Source: Dietzia alimentaria 72 | GTDB lineage: Bacteria > Actinomycetota > Actinomycetes > Mycobacteriales > Mycobacteriaceae | Direction: 5' to 3' | DNA length: 38,373 nucleotides | Assembly: GCF_000226215.1 (NCBI RefSeq) | Contig: NZ_AGFF01000025.1 | Location: 1 to 38,373, forward strand | Shown here: one piece after another, positions 8,182 through 15,970 of the stretch | How the letters are laid out: every line of letters starts with the position of its first letter | How positions within the stretch are numbered: position 1 is the first letter of the stretch | Notes under the pieces: generated by a model | Seen by the model: the letters and a program-made list of their open reading frames with translations, nothing else | Told to the model about the DNA's origin: nothing | The model's database searches: none | Made by a program: the position numbers and the translations under genes

Positions 8182-9291
8182 TCACTTGATGGCGTCGATG
8201 GCCCCGGTGAGCTTCTCGCCGAAGGCGGCAGGGATCGGGATGTAGCCCTCGCTTTCGAGCTGTCCTTGCACGTCTTTTGAGACTGCCACGTTGAGGAACG
8301 ACTTGACGGCCATCGCCGTGTCCGGATCCTGGTACCGCGAGCAGACGATCTCGTAGGTGGGCAGGATGATCGGGTAGGCGCCTGCGGATTCGGGGACGTA
8401 GAAGGAGGAGGTATCGATCATCAGGTCGTTGCTGCCCTCCTTGACGAGGGTGGCGGTGTCAATGGTGGTTCCGGCGGTTTCGGCGTTGAGCTCCACACCC
8501 TCGGTGTCGGCTGGGGTGCTGACCTTGACCATGTCGAGCCCGAGGTTTTTCGCGTACGACCATTCGGTGTAGGTGATCGCGCCGGGGCCCTGGTCGACGG
8601 CGCTTGAGACACCCTCATTGCCCTTGGCTCCCTCACCGGTGCCGCCGGCGAAGAGCTTTCCGCTGCCGTCGGTCCAAGCGCCTTCGGAGGCCGCCTCGAG
8701 ATATTTCTGGAAGTTGTCGGTGGTGCCGGACTCGTCCGAGCGGAAGATCACCGTGATGTCTTGGTCAGGCAGATCGACGCTTTGGTTCTCGGCGGCGATG
8801 GCCGGGTCGTTCCACATGTTGATCTGGCCGTTGAAGATCTTGGCGATGGTCGGTCCCGAGAGCGTGAGTTCGATGCCATCGAGGTTGTAGGCCACCGCGA
8901 TTGGTCCGAACACCGCCGGCAGGTGCCAGGCCTCCGACCCGCACCGCTGCTCGGCCTGGGCGTACTCGACATCCTTGAGTGGGGAGTCCGAGCCGCCGAA
9001 GTCTGTTTGACCGCCGGTGAATTCCTTCACGCCGGCGCCGGAGCCGTTGGAGTTGTAATCAAGGGTCTGGCCCTCGCAGCTCAGCGAGTACGAATTGGTG
9101 AAGACTGTCATGGCGTTGTTCTGCGCAGACGACCCCGACGCGCGCAGTGAATCTTTGCCGCCGCACTCCACGCCCTCGATCGGCTCGGCGGCGGTGGCCC
9201 CACCTCCGGAGTTGCCGTCCGAGCAGGCGGTAAGGCCGGCCGTGGTGACGGCGGCGAGGCCCAGGAGAGCACCAGTGCGGGTGAGGTTCAC
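8182..9291 (-). CDS. pstS: Phosphate ABC transporter substrate-binding lipoprotein PstS
   Basis: Extracytoplasmic phosphate-binding component of the high-affinity Pst importer. The 369-aa precursor has a lipoprotein signal peptide with a lipobox ending at Cys23 (GLTAC). Typical PstS motifs follow: LRASGSSAQNNAM (phosphate loop), FGGSDSPLKDVEYA, GPIAVAYNLDGIELTLSGPTI, FRSDESGTTDNFQKYL and GAITYTEWSYA. The start is a GTG at 9291 preceded by GGAGGA. No pstC, pstA, pstB or phoU lies on either side within the window, so this is either an orphan or a second copy whose permease is elsewhere. A two-unit PHO box lies 132 bp upstream, pointing to induction under phosphate limitation. Confidence 0.95.
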   Translation of the reverse strand: MNLTRTGALLGLAAVTTAGLTACSDGNSGGGATAAEPIEGVECGGKDSLRASGSSAQNNAMTVFTNSYSLSCEGQTLDYNSNGSGAGVKEFTGGQTDFGGSDSPLKDVEYAQAEQRCGSEAWHLPAVFGPIAVAYNLDGIELTLSGPTIAKIFNGQINMWNDPAIAAENQSVDLPDQDITVIFRSDESGTTDNFQKYLEAASEGAWTDGSGKLFAGGTGEGAKGNEGVSSAVDQGPGAITYTEWSYAKNLGLDMVKVSTPADTEGVELNAETAGTTIDTATLVKEGSNDLMIDTSSFYVPESAGAYPIILPTYEIVCSRYQDPDTAMAVKSFLNVAVSKDVQGQLESEGYIPIPAAFGEKLTGAIDAIK

Positions 9292-9709
9292 GGAATTTCC
9301 TCCATCGTCAGTCCTGCGGGTCAGTCACCGGTTCCGAACGGTCGGCTCCAGTGGAGGGGCAGTCGTCTTGCCCGCCCCTTCGGTCACCGAACTTAAGTGT
9401 TCGATGTGAATGACCCCGGGTGGAGGGATTAACGAGGAATGAACCTCTGGGTGGTCTTAACTGACACGAAGTCACCGTGTTGCGGCAGCGCTGCGTCCTG
9501 GTCCGGTCGGGTTCTCGGTGGAGCAGTGAACCGCGATGGCTCCGCCCAGGGGGTGCTGAAGCGAAGCAGCGAAGTTTGGGGTTGCTACGCCGGTGCCGTC
9601 TGGGTCCCAGGTCGGCAGTGTCGCGGACTGCGCTCCTGCGGAACCGCGCCTCAGTCCGACGTTGCGCAGACGCTCGAAGAAGGGCGCGAGACACGCAGAT
9701 GAATGGATG
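9292..9709. other. Intergenic region upstream of pstS
   Basis: About 420 bp between the pstS start and the end of the SDR gene, both on the minus strand. It holds the PHO box at 9423-9444 and an ACTTAAGT palindrome between that box and the gene, in a position that could fall in the promoter. Open frames on both strands here lack family features, and I call none of them. Confidence 0.5.
9423..9444 (-). promoter_or_regulatory. PHO box upstream of pstS
   Basis: On the minus strand two adjacent 11-bp units read GTTCATTCCTC (9444-9434) and GTTAATCCCTC (9433-9423). They fit the actinobacterial PhoP/RegX3-type direct repeat, whose Streptomyces form is built on GTTCACC-like 11-bp units. It lies 132 bp upstream of the pstS GTG. 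Confidence 0.7.
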
Positions 9710-10597
9710 TCAGCGGCCGCCTGCCTTCCCGGATTTCTTGGCGCGTTGAGACTGCCACTTGCGTTGGCGAGCCACGAACGAAATTGAGGCGCGTTGCATA
9801 AGTCCCGGCGATAGCCTGTTAAAGCGCCATGCCAGGCGCGTTGATCGCGGTGTCACCACGATCGCTGTGTTCAGCGCGACGGCTGTGAGCACCTCATGCG
9901 CCAACTCATCCGGCGAGTGCGGGGTCTTGATGCCCTGGCCCCGCAGGTAATAGTCGCGGCCAACGAAGTCATCGATCGACCCCTTGTCCAGGATCGGAGT
10001 GTTGACCGCGCCCGGACAGATGACGGTCACGCCCACGCCCTTCGCGGCTGCCTCGGTACGCAGCGCGAGCGAGAGTCCGACCACAGCGTGTTTAGTGGCG
10101 ACGTAGCTGGTGATCAGCCCGGCTGCCATCAGGCCGCCGGCGGAGGCCGTGTTGACGATGTGACCGTGCCCCTGAGCAATCATCTTCGGATAGGCGGCAT
10201 AGATGCCGTGCACGACGCCCCGGAGGTTCACGTCGATGATCCGATTCCACTGGTCCAACGTCAGTTGTTCGGTCTCGCCGCCATAGGTGATGCCTGCGTT
10301 GTTGAAGATCAGGTCGATCCGACCGTGCTCGGCGACGACCCGGTCCACTGCCGCGATCACTTGCTCTGGATCAGTGACGTCGAGCGCCTCGGCCCGGGCC
10401 CGGGGCCCCAGCTCAGTGGCGGTGCGTTGCACCGCCGCCTCGTCGACGTCAGTACAGACCACGTGTGCGCCCGCTTTGACCAGGGCAGACGCTAACGCGG
10501 CGCCAATGCCGGATCCGGCACCGGTCACAAGCACGGCGCGACCTGCAAATCGGCCACCGTAGGGAGTGGCTCCGTCTGCGGACGCTGCGCGCCTCAT
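9710..10597 (-). CDS. SDR family oxidoreductase
   Basis: Classical short-chain dehydrogenase of 295 aa, NAD(P)-dependent. The cofactor motif TGAGSGIG is at residues 25-32, with an Asp after the second strand (CTDVDEAA) that favours NAD. NNAG is at 99-102, catalytic Ser at about 152 (NTASAGG) and YVATK at 165-169. The C-terminal extension after about residue 235 ends in a basic tail (RQRKWQSQRAKKSGKAGGR). The ATG at 10597 overlaps the stop of the preceding SDR gene as ATGA, so the upstream in-frame start is rejected and the two are translationally coupled. The divergent monooxygenase suggests it interconverts an alcohol and a ketone or aldehyde in the same pathway. The substrate is not predictable. 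Confidence 0.9.
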   Translation of the reverse strand: MRRAASADGATPYGGRFAGRAVLVTGAGSGIGAALASALVKAGAHVVCTDVDEAAVQRTATELGPRARAEALDVTDPEQVIAAVDRVVAEHGRIDLIFNNAGITYGGETEQLTLDQWNRIIDVNLRGVVHGIYAAYPKMIAQGHGHIVNTASAGGLMAAGLITSYVATKHAVVGLSLALRTEAAAKGVGVTVICPGAVNTPILDKGSIDDFVGRDYYLRGQGIKTPHSPDELAHEVLTAVALNTAIVVTPRSTRLAWRFNRLSPGLMQRASISFVARQRKWQSQRAKKSGKAGGR

Positions 10598-11358
10598 CCG
10601 AAGGCCTTCCCGATCAGGGTCAACATGTCCGGGTAGCGCTTGAGATGTGCACCGCCGTTGACCTGCATGTCTTCGCCGGTTGTCCACGCCGCACCGTCGG
10701 AGAGCAGATACTCGCACGCAGCCGCGATCTCCAGCCCCGTCCCCGGCCTTCCGAGTGGCGTGTTCTCGATGTAGTCCTCGCGTACGCCGGGGATGTCCAT
10801 GGCGGGCGAGGTCAACGGGGTGACGACGAGACCGGGAGACACCGTGTTAACCCGGATCTGCCGGGGAGCCAACTCCAGTGCTGTCACCTGCGAGAGCATG
10901 AGGAGCCCTGCTTTGGCCGTGCAGTAGGCCGCCAGCCCCGTGCCGGGTTGCGTCCCGTTGAGTGACGCCAGAGTGACCAACGAGCCACCCTCATCAACGC
11001 GGCTTCCGGCGTGCTTGAGCACATGGAATGCACCGGCCAGTGAGATGTCGAGAATTCGCCGGAACTCGGCCGAATCGTGCTCAACGACCGGTGAGAAAGT
11101 ACTCGTCCCCGCGCAGTTCACCACTCCGGTGAACGAGCCGCACTCGGTCATCACACTCTCGAACAAAGCATGCACTGTCGCCTCGTCGGCAACATCCACA
11201 GGGAGGACCGACTCGCTGCTCACCAGATCAGCGGCAATTACGCGGTGGCCTTGCAGTCGCAGGTGCTCGGCGGTCGCGGCGCCGATTCCGGAGGCGGCGC
11301 CGATCACCACCGTGGTCTTAGGCGAGCCAGTCCCGGCTGTGCCGGATGAAGCAGACAT
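10594..11358 (-). CDS. SDR family oxidoreductase
   Basis: A 254-aa classical SDR with GAASGIG at residues 20-26, NCAG replacing NNAG at 81-84, Ser132 (TLASLNG) and YCTAK at 145-149. The C-terminal stretch (LLSDGAAWTTGEDMQVNGG) is typical of FabG-like and hydroxysteroid dehydrogenase-like members. The ATG at 11358 has AGGAG upstream. A longer frame runs back through the divergent promoter and is rejected because it would read through the operator boxes. It is the first gene of a two-SDR unit facing away from the monooxygenase gene. An operator box starts 9 bp upstream of its start codon, so control by the EthR-like regulator is likely. Confidence 0.9.
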   Translation of the reverse strand: MSASSGTAGTGSPKTTVVIGAASGIGAATAEHLRLQGHRVIAADLVSSESVLPVDVADEATVHALFESVMTECGSFTGVVNCAGTSTFSPVVEHDSAEFRRILDISLAGAFHVLKHAGSRVDEGGSLVTLASLNGTQPGTGLAAYCTAKAGLLMLSQVTALELAPRQIRVNTVSPGLVVTPLTSPAMDIPGVREDYIENTPLGRPGTGLEIAAACEYLLSDGAAWTTGEDMQVNGGAHLKRYPDMLTLIGKAFG

Positions 11359-11366
11359 GCGCACTC

Positions 11367-11427
11367 CTGACGTGCGTCGAATTTTGTTGACGTGCGTCAA
11401 CGTAACACCTATGGTGACGTGCATCAC
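11367..11427. promoter_or_regulatory. Three-copy operator in the SDR/monooxygenase divergent promoter
   Basis: Three related 14-mers are built on TGACG-TG-CGTCA: CTGACGTGCGTCGA (11367-11380), TTGACGTGCGTCAA (11387-11400) and GTGACGTGCATCAC (11414-11427). The middle copy is a perfect palindrome around a 2-bp centre. Centre spacings are 20 and 27 bp. They cover the promoter elements and the region upstream of the SDR start, which fits a TetR repressor; the EthR-like gene at 12778 is the obvious candidate. Confidence 0.75.
11387..11415 (+). promoter_or_regulatory. Sigma-70-type promoter for the monooxygenase operon
   Basis: TTGACG at 11387-11392 and TATGGT at 11410-11415, separated by exactly 17 bp, fit the -35 and -10 hexamers. 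The -35 lies inside the middle operator and the third operator begins within the -10, so repressor binding would block it. Transcription would start about 30 bp before the ATG at 11453. Confidence 0.6.
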
Positions 11428-11452
11428 TCCTTTCGACGTAAGCGAGTCGTTC

Positions 11453-12781
11453 ATGCCCACAAAGTTCGACAGGCCCACCACCGCGATCATCGGCGCGGGA
11501 ATCTCCGGACTCACCGCCAGCAAAATGCTCACCGATTACGGCGTTCCCCACACCTGCTTCGAGATCTCCGACCGCATCGGCGGCAACTGGGCCTTTGGTA
11601 ACCCGAACGGCATGTCGAGCGCCTACAAGTCACTGCATATCGACACCTCCAAGCACCAACTCTCGTTCCGGGACTTCCCGATGCCCGAGAACTACCCTGA
11701 CTTCCCGCACCACACCTTGGTCAAGAAGTACCTGGAGGACTATGCCGACGCTTTCGAGCTGAAGAAGAACATCGAATTCTCCAACGGTGTTCTCAGCGCA
11801 CGCCGCCAGCCCGGTGGCGGGTGGGAACTGGACCTACAGGATGGTTCCACCCGGTCGTTCGACTTCCTAGTGGTCGGCAACGGTCACCACTGGGACGCCC
11901 GGTTGCCGGAGTTCCCCGGCGAGTTCACCGGGGAGAGCTTCCACTCGCACCACTACATCGATCCTGAACAGCCCCTGCATCTGCGAGGCAAGCGGATCCT
12001 GGTGGTCGGCATCGGCAATTCGGCTGCCGACATCGCCGTCGAACTGTCTAGTCGCACCCTCGACAACGAGGTCGTGATCTCGACCCGCTCAAGTGCATGG
12101 ATCGTGCCCAAATACATAAAGGGCAAGCCCGCGGACAAAGGGTTCAAGACCTCGCCCTACATTCCGCTGGCGTGGCAGCGCAAGGTCATTTCCACGTTGG
12201 CGCCCAGGCAGAACGGGTACCCCACCGACATGGGTTTGCCCGAGCCGAATCACAAGTTCATGCAGGCACACCCCACCCAATCAGTAGAGCTGCCACTGCG
12301 GCTGGGATCGGGCGACCTCACCGCCAAGGGCAATCTCGAGCGACTGGACGGCAAGACCGTGCACTTTGAGGACGGCACGAGCGCCGAGTTCGACGTCATC
12401 ATCTACGCCACCGGCTACAACATCACGTTCCCGTTCTTCGACCCCGAATTCCTCTCGGCCCCGGACAACCACATCCGCTTGTACAAACGGATATTCTCTC
12501 CCGGCATCGACGACCTGGCGTTCATCGGATTCGCCCAGTCGACCCCCACCCTGTTCCCGTTCGTGGAGTCTCAAACCCGAATCCTCGGCGCCTACCTGGC
12601 CGGCCACTATGCCCTGCCCTCGGTGACAGAGATGGAACAGGTCATCGCCAAGGACGAGGCTCTGTACCTAGGACACATGCTTCCGACTCCGCGTCACACC
12701 CAGCAGCTGGACTACTTCGTCTACGAGCACCAGCTACGGACCAAGGAACTGCCGATCGGCCGGGCTCGGGCATCCCGATGA
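11453..12781 (+). CDS. Flavin-containing monooxygenase (class B)
   Basis: FAD- and NADPH-dependent monooxygenase of 442 aa. The FAD-binding GAGISG is at residues 14-19 with a Glu-containing strand end (CFEISDRIGGNW). The NADPH-binding motif GIGNSAAD starts at 186. The fingerprint FTGESFHSHHY at 158-168 matches FxGxxxHxxxY, the FMO type, not the FxGxxxHxxxW[PD] of type I Baeyer-Villiger enzymes. ATG near the C-terminal domain (IIYATGYN) is also conserved. It could N- or S-oxygenate or carry out Baeyer-Villiger oxidation as some FMOs do. The ATG at 11453 is chosen because an upstream in-frame ATG (11411) lies in the proposed -10 box. It is operonic with the TetR and hydrolase genes. Confidence 0.92.
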   Translation: MPTKFDRPTTAIIGAGISGLTASKMLTDYGVPHTCFEISDRIGGNWAFGNPNGMSSAYKSLHIDTSKHQLSFRDFPMPENYPDFPHHTLVKKYLEDYADAFELKKNIEFSNGVLSARRQPGGGWELDLQDGSTRSFDFLVVGNGHHWDARLPEFPGEFTGESFHSHHYIDPEQPLHLRGKRILVVGIGNSAADIAVELSSRTLDNEVVISTRSSAWIVPKYIKGKPADKGFKTSPYIPLAWQRKVISTLAPRQNGYPTDMGLPEPNHKFMQAHPTQSVELPLRLGSGDLTAKGNLERLDGKTVHFEDGTSAEFDVIIYATGYNITFPFFDPEFLSAPDNHIRLYKRIFSPGIDDLAFIGFAQSTPTLFPFVESQTRILGAYLAGHYALPSVTEMEQVIAKDEALYLGHMLPTPRHTQQLDYFVYEHQLRTKELPIGRARASR

Positions 12782-13401
12782 GTCTTCGCGTCCGTCCTGC
12801 GCACGTCCCGAGCAAAGGAGACGAACGGCGCACCGCACTACTGGCGGCTCTCGACGCCCTGCTGCGGGAGGTGGACAGCGTCGAGTCAATCAACGTAGCC
12901 GACCTGTCCCGCCGGGCCGGGGTCACGCGGTCCGCATTCTATTTCTACTTCGAGAACAAGGCCGCTGCAGTGAGCGAGTTGATGGAAGTCATCTATGACG
13001 AGGCCGCTGAGGCCGGCGCCTGGTTGACCGACACCACCCGCGACCCGGCCGAGCGGATCGGCGCGAGTGTCTCCCACCTCTTCACCGTTACCGAACGACA
13101 CCGCCACCTCTACCGAGCCGTGTTGGAGGCCCGCGCCACCAATATGTCCGTCCACGAGATGTGGGAGGCAGATCGGGGTTCGTTCGAGGAGTCCGTCGCC
13201 GACATGATCGACGCCGAGCGCGCACTCGGCCGGGCCCCGGACGGGGTCGACTCACGAACATTGGCAGCAATCTTGCTCGACGTCAACGACCGCAATATGG
13301 AGCGTCGAGTGGTGGGGCCATGCCCCCAACACGACCTGCATGTCGAGGCGGTCACCAGCATCTGGGTCCGCTCCATCTACGGCACCCAACCCCACTCCTG
13401 A
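12778..13401 (+). CDS. TetR family regulator, EthR-like
   Basis: A 207-aa TetR regulator. The N-terminal HTH (VADLSRRAGVTRSAFYFYFE, about residues 40-59) is very close in pattern to mycobacterial EthR. So are the preceding LLAALDALL helix and the C-terminal DAERALGRAP and IWVRSIYG segments; this is my recollection of EthR, not an alignment. EthR represses the neighbouring flavin monooxygenase gene ethA, and here the gene likewise adjoins a flavin monooxygenase, overlapping its stop as ATGA. Unlike ethR it is downstream in the same operon, not divergent. Probable target: the three-copy operator at 11367-11427, giving autoregulation and control of the SDR pair. The ligand is probably a hydrophobic pathway substrate. 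Confidence 0.88.
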   Translation: MSLRVRPAHVPSKGDERRTALLAALDALLREVDSVESINVADLSRRAGVTRSAFYFYFENKAAAVSELMEVIYDEAAEAGAWLTDTTRDPAERIGASVSHLFTVTERHRHLYRAVLEARATNMSVHEMWEADRGSFEESVADMIDAERALGRAPDGVDSRTLAAILLDVNDRNMERRVVGPCPQHDLHVEAVTSIWVRSIYGTQPHS

Positions 13402-13448
13402 GTCGCGCACCCCTGCGGACCGACTCCCGTCCACCTTCGGAGCCAGCA

Positions 13449-14414
13449 ATGAATGCGTATCCCAACACCATGACCGATCCCCTGCCTTCGGCGTCGCCCA
13501 CCGCACCACCGAACACCATCAGCTTCACCGTGGCGGGGACTCGGTGCGAAGGCACCCACATCCCGGCTCGCACCGACGCGTTGGCCTCAGCCGCCGGTCG
13601 GCCGGTAGTAGTTCTGGCCCACGGGCTGGGCGGCACCCGAGACTCGGGCCTGGACAGCTTTGCCGAGGCATTCGCCGCAGCCGGGCTCGACGCGTTCACA
13701 TTCGACTACCGCGGTTTTGGCACCAGCGGCGGAGAAAACCGTCAGACCGTGTCCTTGAGCGGCCAGGTCCAGGACTGGATGGACGCGATCGACGCAGCCG
13801 CACAACTGCCGGGCGTCGATCCGCAGCGGATCGTCCTCTGGGGCGTCTCACTCTCCGGCGGACACGTGCTCCAGGTCGCCGCGGACCGTGGGGACATCGC
13901 GGCTGTGATCGCGGTGGTGCCGATGGTCGACGGTCTGGCCGCTATGCGGCACGCGCTGGCCGCTCACGGCCCACTGTCCCTGCTCAAGGCAACCGCAACC
14001 GGGATCGCCGCCCGAGCCAAGTCTCGTATGGGCAAAACCGTGATGATGCCGGTCGTGGGAAAGCCGGGTCAACCCGGTGCGCTCACCCTGCCCGGGGCGT
14101 ACGAAGACTTCCACTCGATCGCGGGTCCGTCCTGGCGCAACGAGATACGCGCAGACGTCGGCATGGAACTCGGCACCCGGGCACCGGCCCAGGCGGCCGA
14201 GAAGATCAGGGTCCCCCTTCTGGTCCAGATCGCCGACTTCGACCAGGCCGCCCCGCCGCGTGCGGCCGAACTGGCAGCGTTCGCGGGCCGCGCCGAAGTC
14301 CGCCACTACCCAGGCGATCACTTCGACCTATTCCCGGGAAAACCTTTCCACGGCCCGGCCGTCGAGCACGCGGTGCATTTCCTGCAGCGACACTTGACGC
14401 CGGAGCCGAACTGA
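13449..14414 (+). CDS. Alpha/beta hydrolase
   Basis: A 321-aa serine hydrolase-like protein. An N-terminal beta region (ISFTVAGTRCEGTHIPA) precedes the oxyanion segment VVVLAHGLGGTRDSG. The nucleophile elbow WGVSLSGG has Ser134 in GxSxS, not the usual GxSxG, a variant seen in some dienelactone-hydrolase-like proteins. The likely acid is in VQIADFDQAAPP and the catalytic His in YPGDHFDLF. The ATG at 13449 has GGAG upstream; an earlier in-frame stretch overlaps the TetR gene and is rejected. It lies 47 bp after the TetR gene in the same direction. An obvious hypothesis is hydrolysis of an ester made by the monooxygenase after SDR oxidation of an alcohol. Confidence 0.87.
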   Translation: MNAYPNTMTDPLPSASPTAPPNTISFTVAGTRCEGTHIPARTDALASAAGRPVVVLAHGLGGTRDSGLDSFAEAFAAAGLDAFTFDYRGFGTSGGENRQTVSLSGQVQDWMDAIDAAAQLPGVDPQRIVLWGVSLSGGHVLQVAADRGDIAAVIAVVPMVDGLAAMRHALAAHGPLSLLKATATGIAARAKSRMGKTVMMPVVGKPGQPGALTLPGAYEDFHSIAGPSWRNEIRADVGMELGTRAPAQAAEKIRVPLLVQIADFDQAAPPRAAELAAFAGRAEVRHYPGDHFDLFPGKPFHGPAVEHAVHFLQRHLTPEPN

Positions 14415-14503
14415 GTCTCCGCCCGCCCCCGTAGTCCGCCGAAGCACGGTTCTGCCGCTCGCATTGCGATTTGCAGCACTGTTCAGGTCAGTGTGACGGC
14501 CGC

Positions 14504-15283
14504 CTAGGGTGCGCCGATCAGGTGAGGCGCAGCCACCACGCAGTACGCCAACACCCCAGTAGCGGCGGTGCAGGCCAGGGCCAGAAGTTTGTCCATTCCC
14601 GCCCCGGAGCGGATTCGTAGTGGCCCCGGTGGGCGGAAGTTCCACCACCGTTTGCCGCCGATGCTGACGATGCCGCCGAGTAGAGGCACGCCTCGCTTGG
14701 TGAGCATGTCCCCCAGAATGTGCACCAGGACGCCGGCAGCAACTGCGGCGCCGAGTGCCGGACCGCTGGCAGAGCCGGGCAACGCCCACCACACCGCTAC
14801 CGCGAGCACTAACGATAGCCCGGTGACGTACGCCCAATCCTGCCTGCGGGTCCAGCTTGGAGCCAGCCCACGAATCGCTAGCCCGAGCAGGAAGAACAGC
14901 ACCCCGATGGCGCCGTTCCTGCCGAACGCCGTGACGAGGGCCGCGGTCCCGAGGCCTGCGAGGAGAGCGAACCACACCGTATGGGTCGCGGTGCGGTGTC
15001 CGTTCTTGATCGCAGCGTCTTTGCGAGTCATCGTCAGCTTGTAGATGGCCTTCGAGACGTTCTCCATGACGTGAGCGAGGGCCTTGGAAACCAATCCGAA
15101 ACTGCGGGCCAGGGTGCTTTGCGGGGTGTCGAGGTCCGGCAGTAGCGCCGCCCCGGCCGTGACGCCAGCAAAGACGAACACCTCGGACACGGAGGTGGCC
15201 CCGCCCCATTCGACGGGGAGAAAAGCCCCGATAGCCAGCCCAGCGGCGGCGCCGCTCATCGCGTGCGTAGGTCCCATCACCAT
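14504..15283 (-). CDS. YdjM-like membrane-bound metal-dependent hydrolase
   Basis: A 259-aa integral-membrane protein of the YdjM (PF04307) type. It has the conserved early MGPTHAMSGAAAG, the acidic motif ALLPDLDTPQST, the histidine pair in NGHRTATHT and a later HILGDMLTKRGV; together these form the presumed metal site. Several hydrophobic helices occupy residues 30-50, 105-140, 150-195 and 230-255. The family is annotated as metal-dependent hydrolase, with E. coli YdjM under LexA control, but no substrate is established. The start could be the ATG at 15283 or the ATG at 15277. The gene is monocistronic and divergent from the following operon. Confidence 0.82.
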   Translation of the reverse strand: MVMGPTHAMSGAAAGLAIGAFLPVEWGGATSVSEVFVFAGVTAGAALLPDLDTPQSTLARSFGLVSKALAHVMENVSKAIYKLTMTRKDAAIKNGHRTATHTVWFALLAGLGTAALVTAFGRNGAIGVLFFLLGLAIRGLAPSWTRRQDWAYVTGLSLVLAVAVWWALPGSASGPALGAAVAAGVLVHILGDMLTKRGVPLLGGIVSIGGKRWWNFRPPGPLRIRSGAGMDKLLALACTAATGVLAYCVVAAPHLIGAP

Positions 15284-15425
15284 GTGTAGAACACCCTACT
15301 GTCCACCGGGTCTCGGGCTTGGTACGGCTGGCTGGGCCCAGCCCGTGTGAACGAAGGTACGGTGCCCATCAAGGCGACCATCGAGCGGGTACGCGCGAAA
15401 AGCATCGTGATCGGAGGCAGCAGCG

Positions 15426-15956
15426 GTGATTGAGGATAAGAACTCACCCGCACTGCGCATGGGCGTGGACTTTCGCGGCACCACAAACGCGACCGAGCGG
15501 GTGTCCGAGCACATCAAGCCAGGGGGGACCCGCGCGCCGTTGATGCGGTACGTGCTGATCAACCTCCCGAGGGTCACTCGCTTCCTGCTGTTGATCGTCG
15601 TCGCTGTGATCGGTGCGGCATCGGCCGCGGTAGCGCTGGGCGACCATGAACCTTTCCCGTTCGCTGACCCCATCTTGTGGGTCGTTCTGGGCTCGACAGT
15701 GATGTTTGTGGCGGTAGGTCTGGTGACATCGGCCCGCATCTGGACCTGGGGCCTCGGAATTGCCCTGGCCTCGGCGTCGATCTATGTGGGCGGACTGGCC
15801 GGCGATGCGCCGTATGTATGGAACGGTGCGAGTGTCGTTCTGGCCGCGATGTGGAACCTGACTCTCCTGGCGTCTCTGGCGTACGTCGTCCTGTACTGGG
15901 CGCTGCGGTACGGGATCATCGTCGCCGCGCCCGACGATCAGAACTTCATGGACTGA
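15426..15956 (+). CDS. Hypothetical membrane protein upstream of the molybdenum oxidoreductase
   Basis: A 176-aa protein I do not recognise. After a polar N-terminus of about 40 residues come four hydrophobic helices (about 43-70, 80-100, 106-125 and 140-165) and a short acidic tail (APDDQNFMD). There are no Cys residues, and the few His residues are outside the helices, so it is unlikely to bind heme. The GTG at 15426 has GGAGG eight bases upstream. Its stop lies 14 bp before the GTG of the cytochrome b/Mo oxidoreductase gene, so it is probably an assembly or anchoring partner in that operon. Confidence 0.7.
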   Translation: MIEDKNSPALRMGVDFRGTTNATERVSEHIKPGGTRAPLMRYVLINLPRVTRFLLLIVVAVIGAASAAVALGDHEPFPFADPILWVVLGSTVMFVAVGLVTSARIWTWGLGIALASASIYVGGLAGDAPYVWNGASVVLAAMWNLTLLASLAYVVLYWALRYGIIVAAPDDQNFMD

Positions 15957-15970
15957 CGAGGAGCGTCGTA

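Noticed and set aside
8024-8245. A plus-strand 73-codon open frame overlapping the pstS end
   Set aside because: It overlaps pstS on the other strand and shows no family features or good ribosome site.
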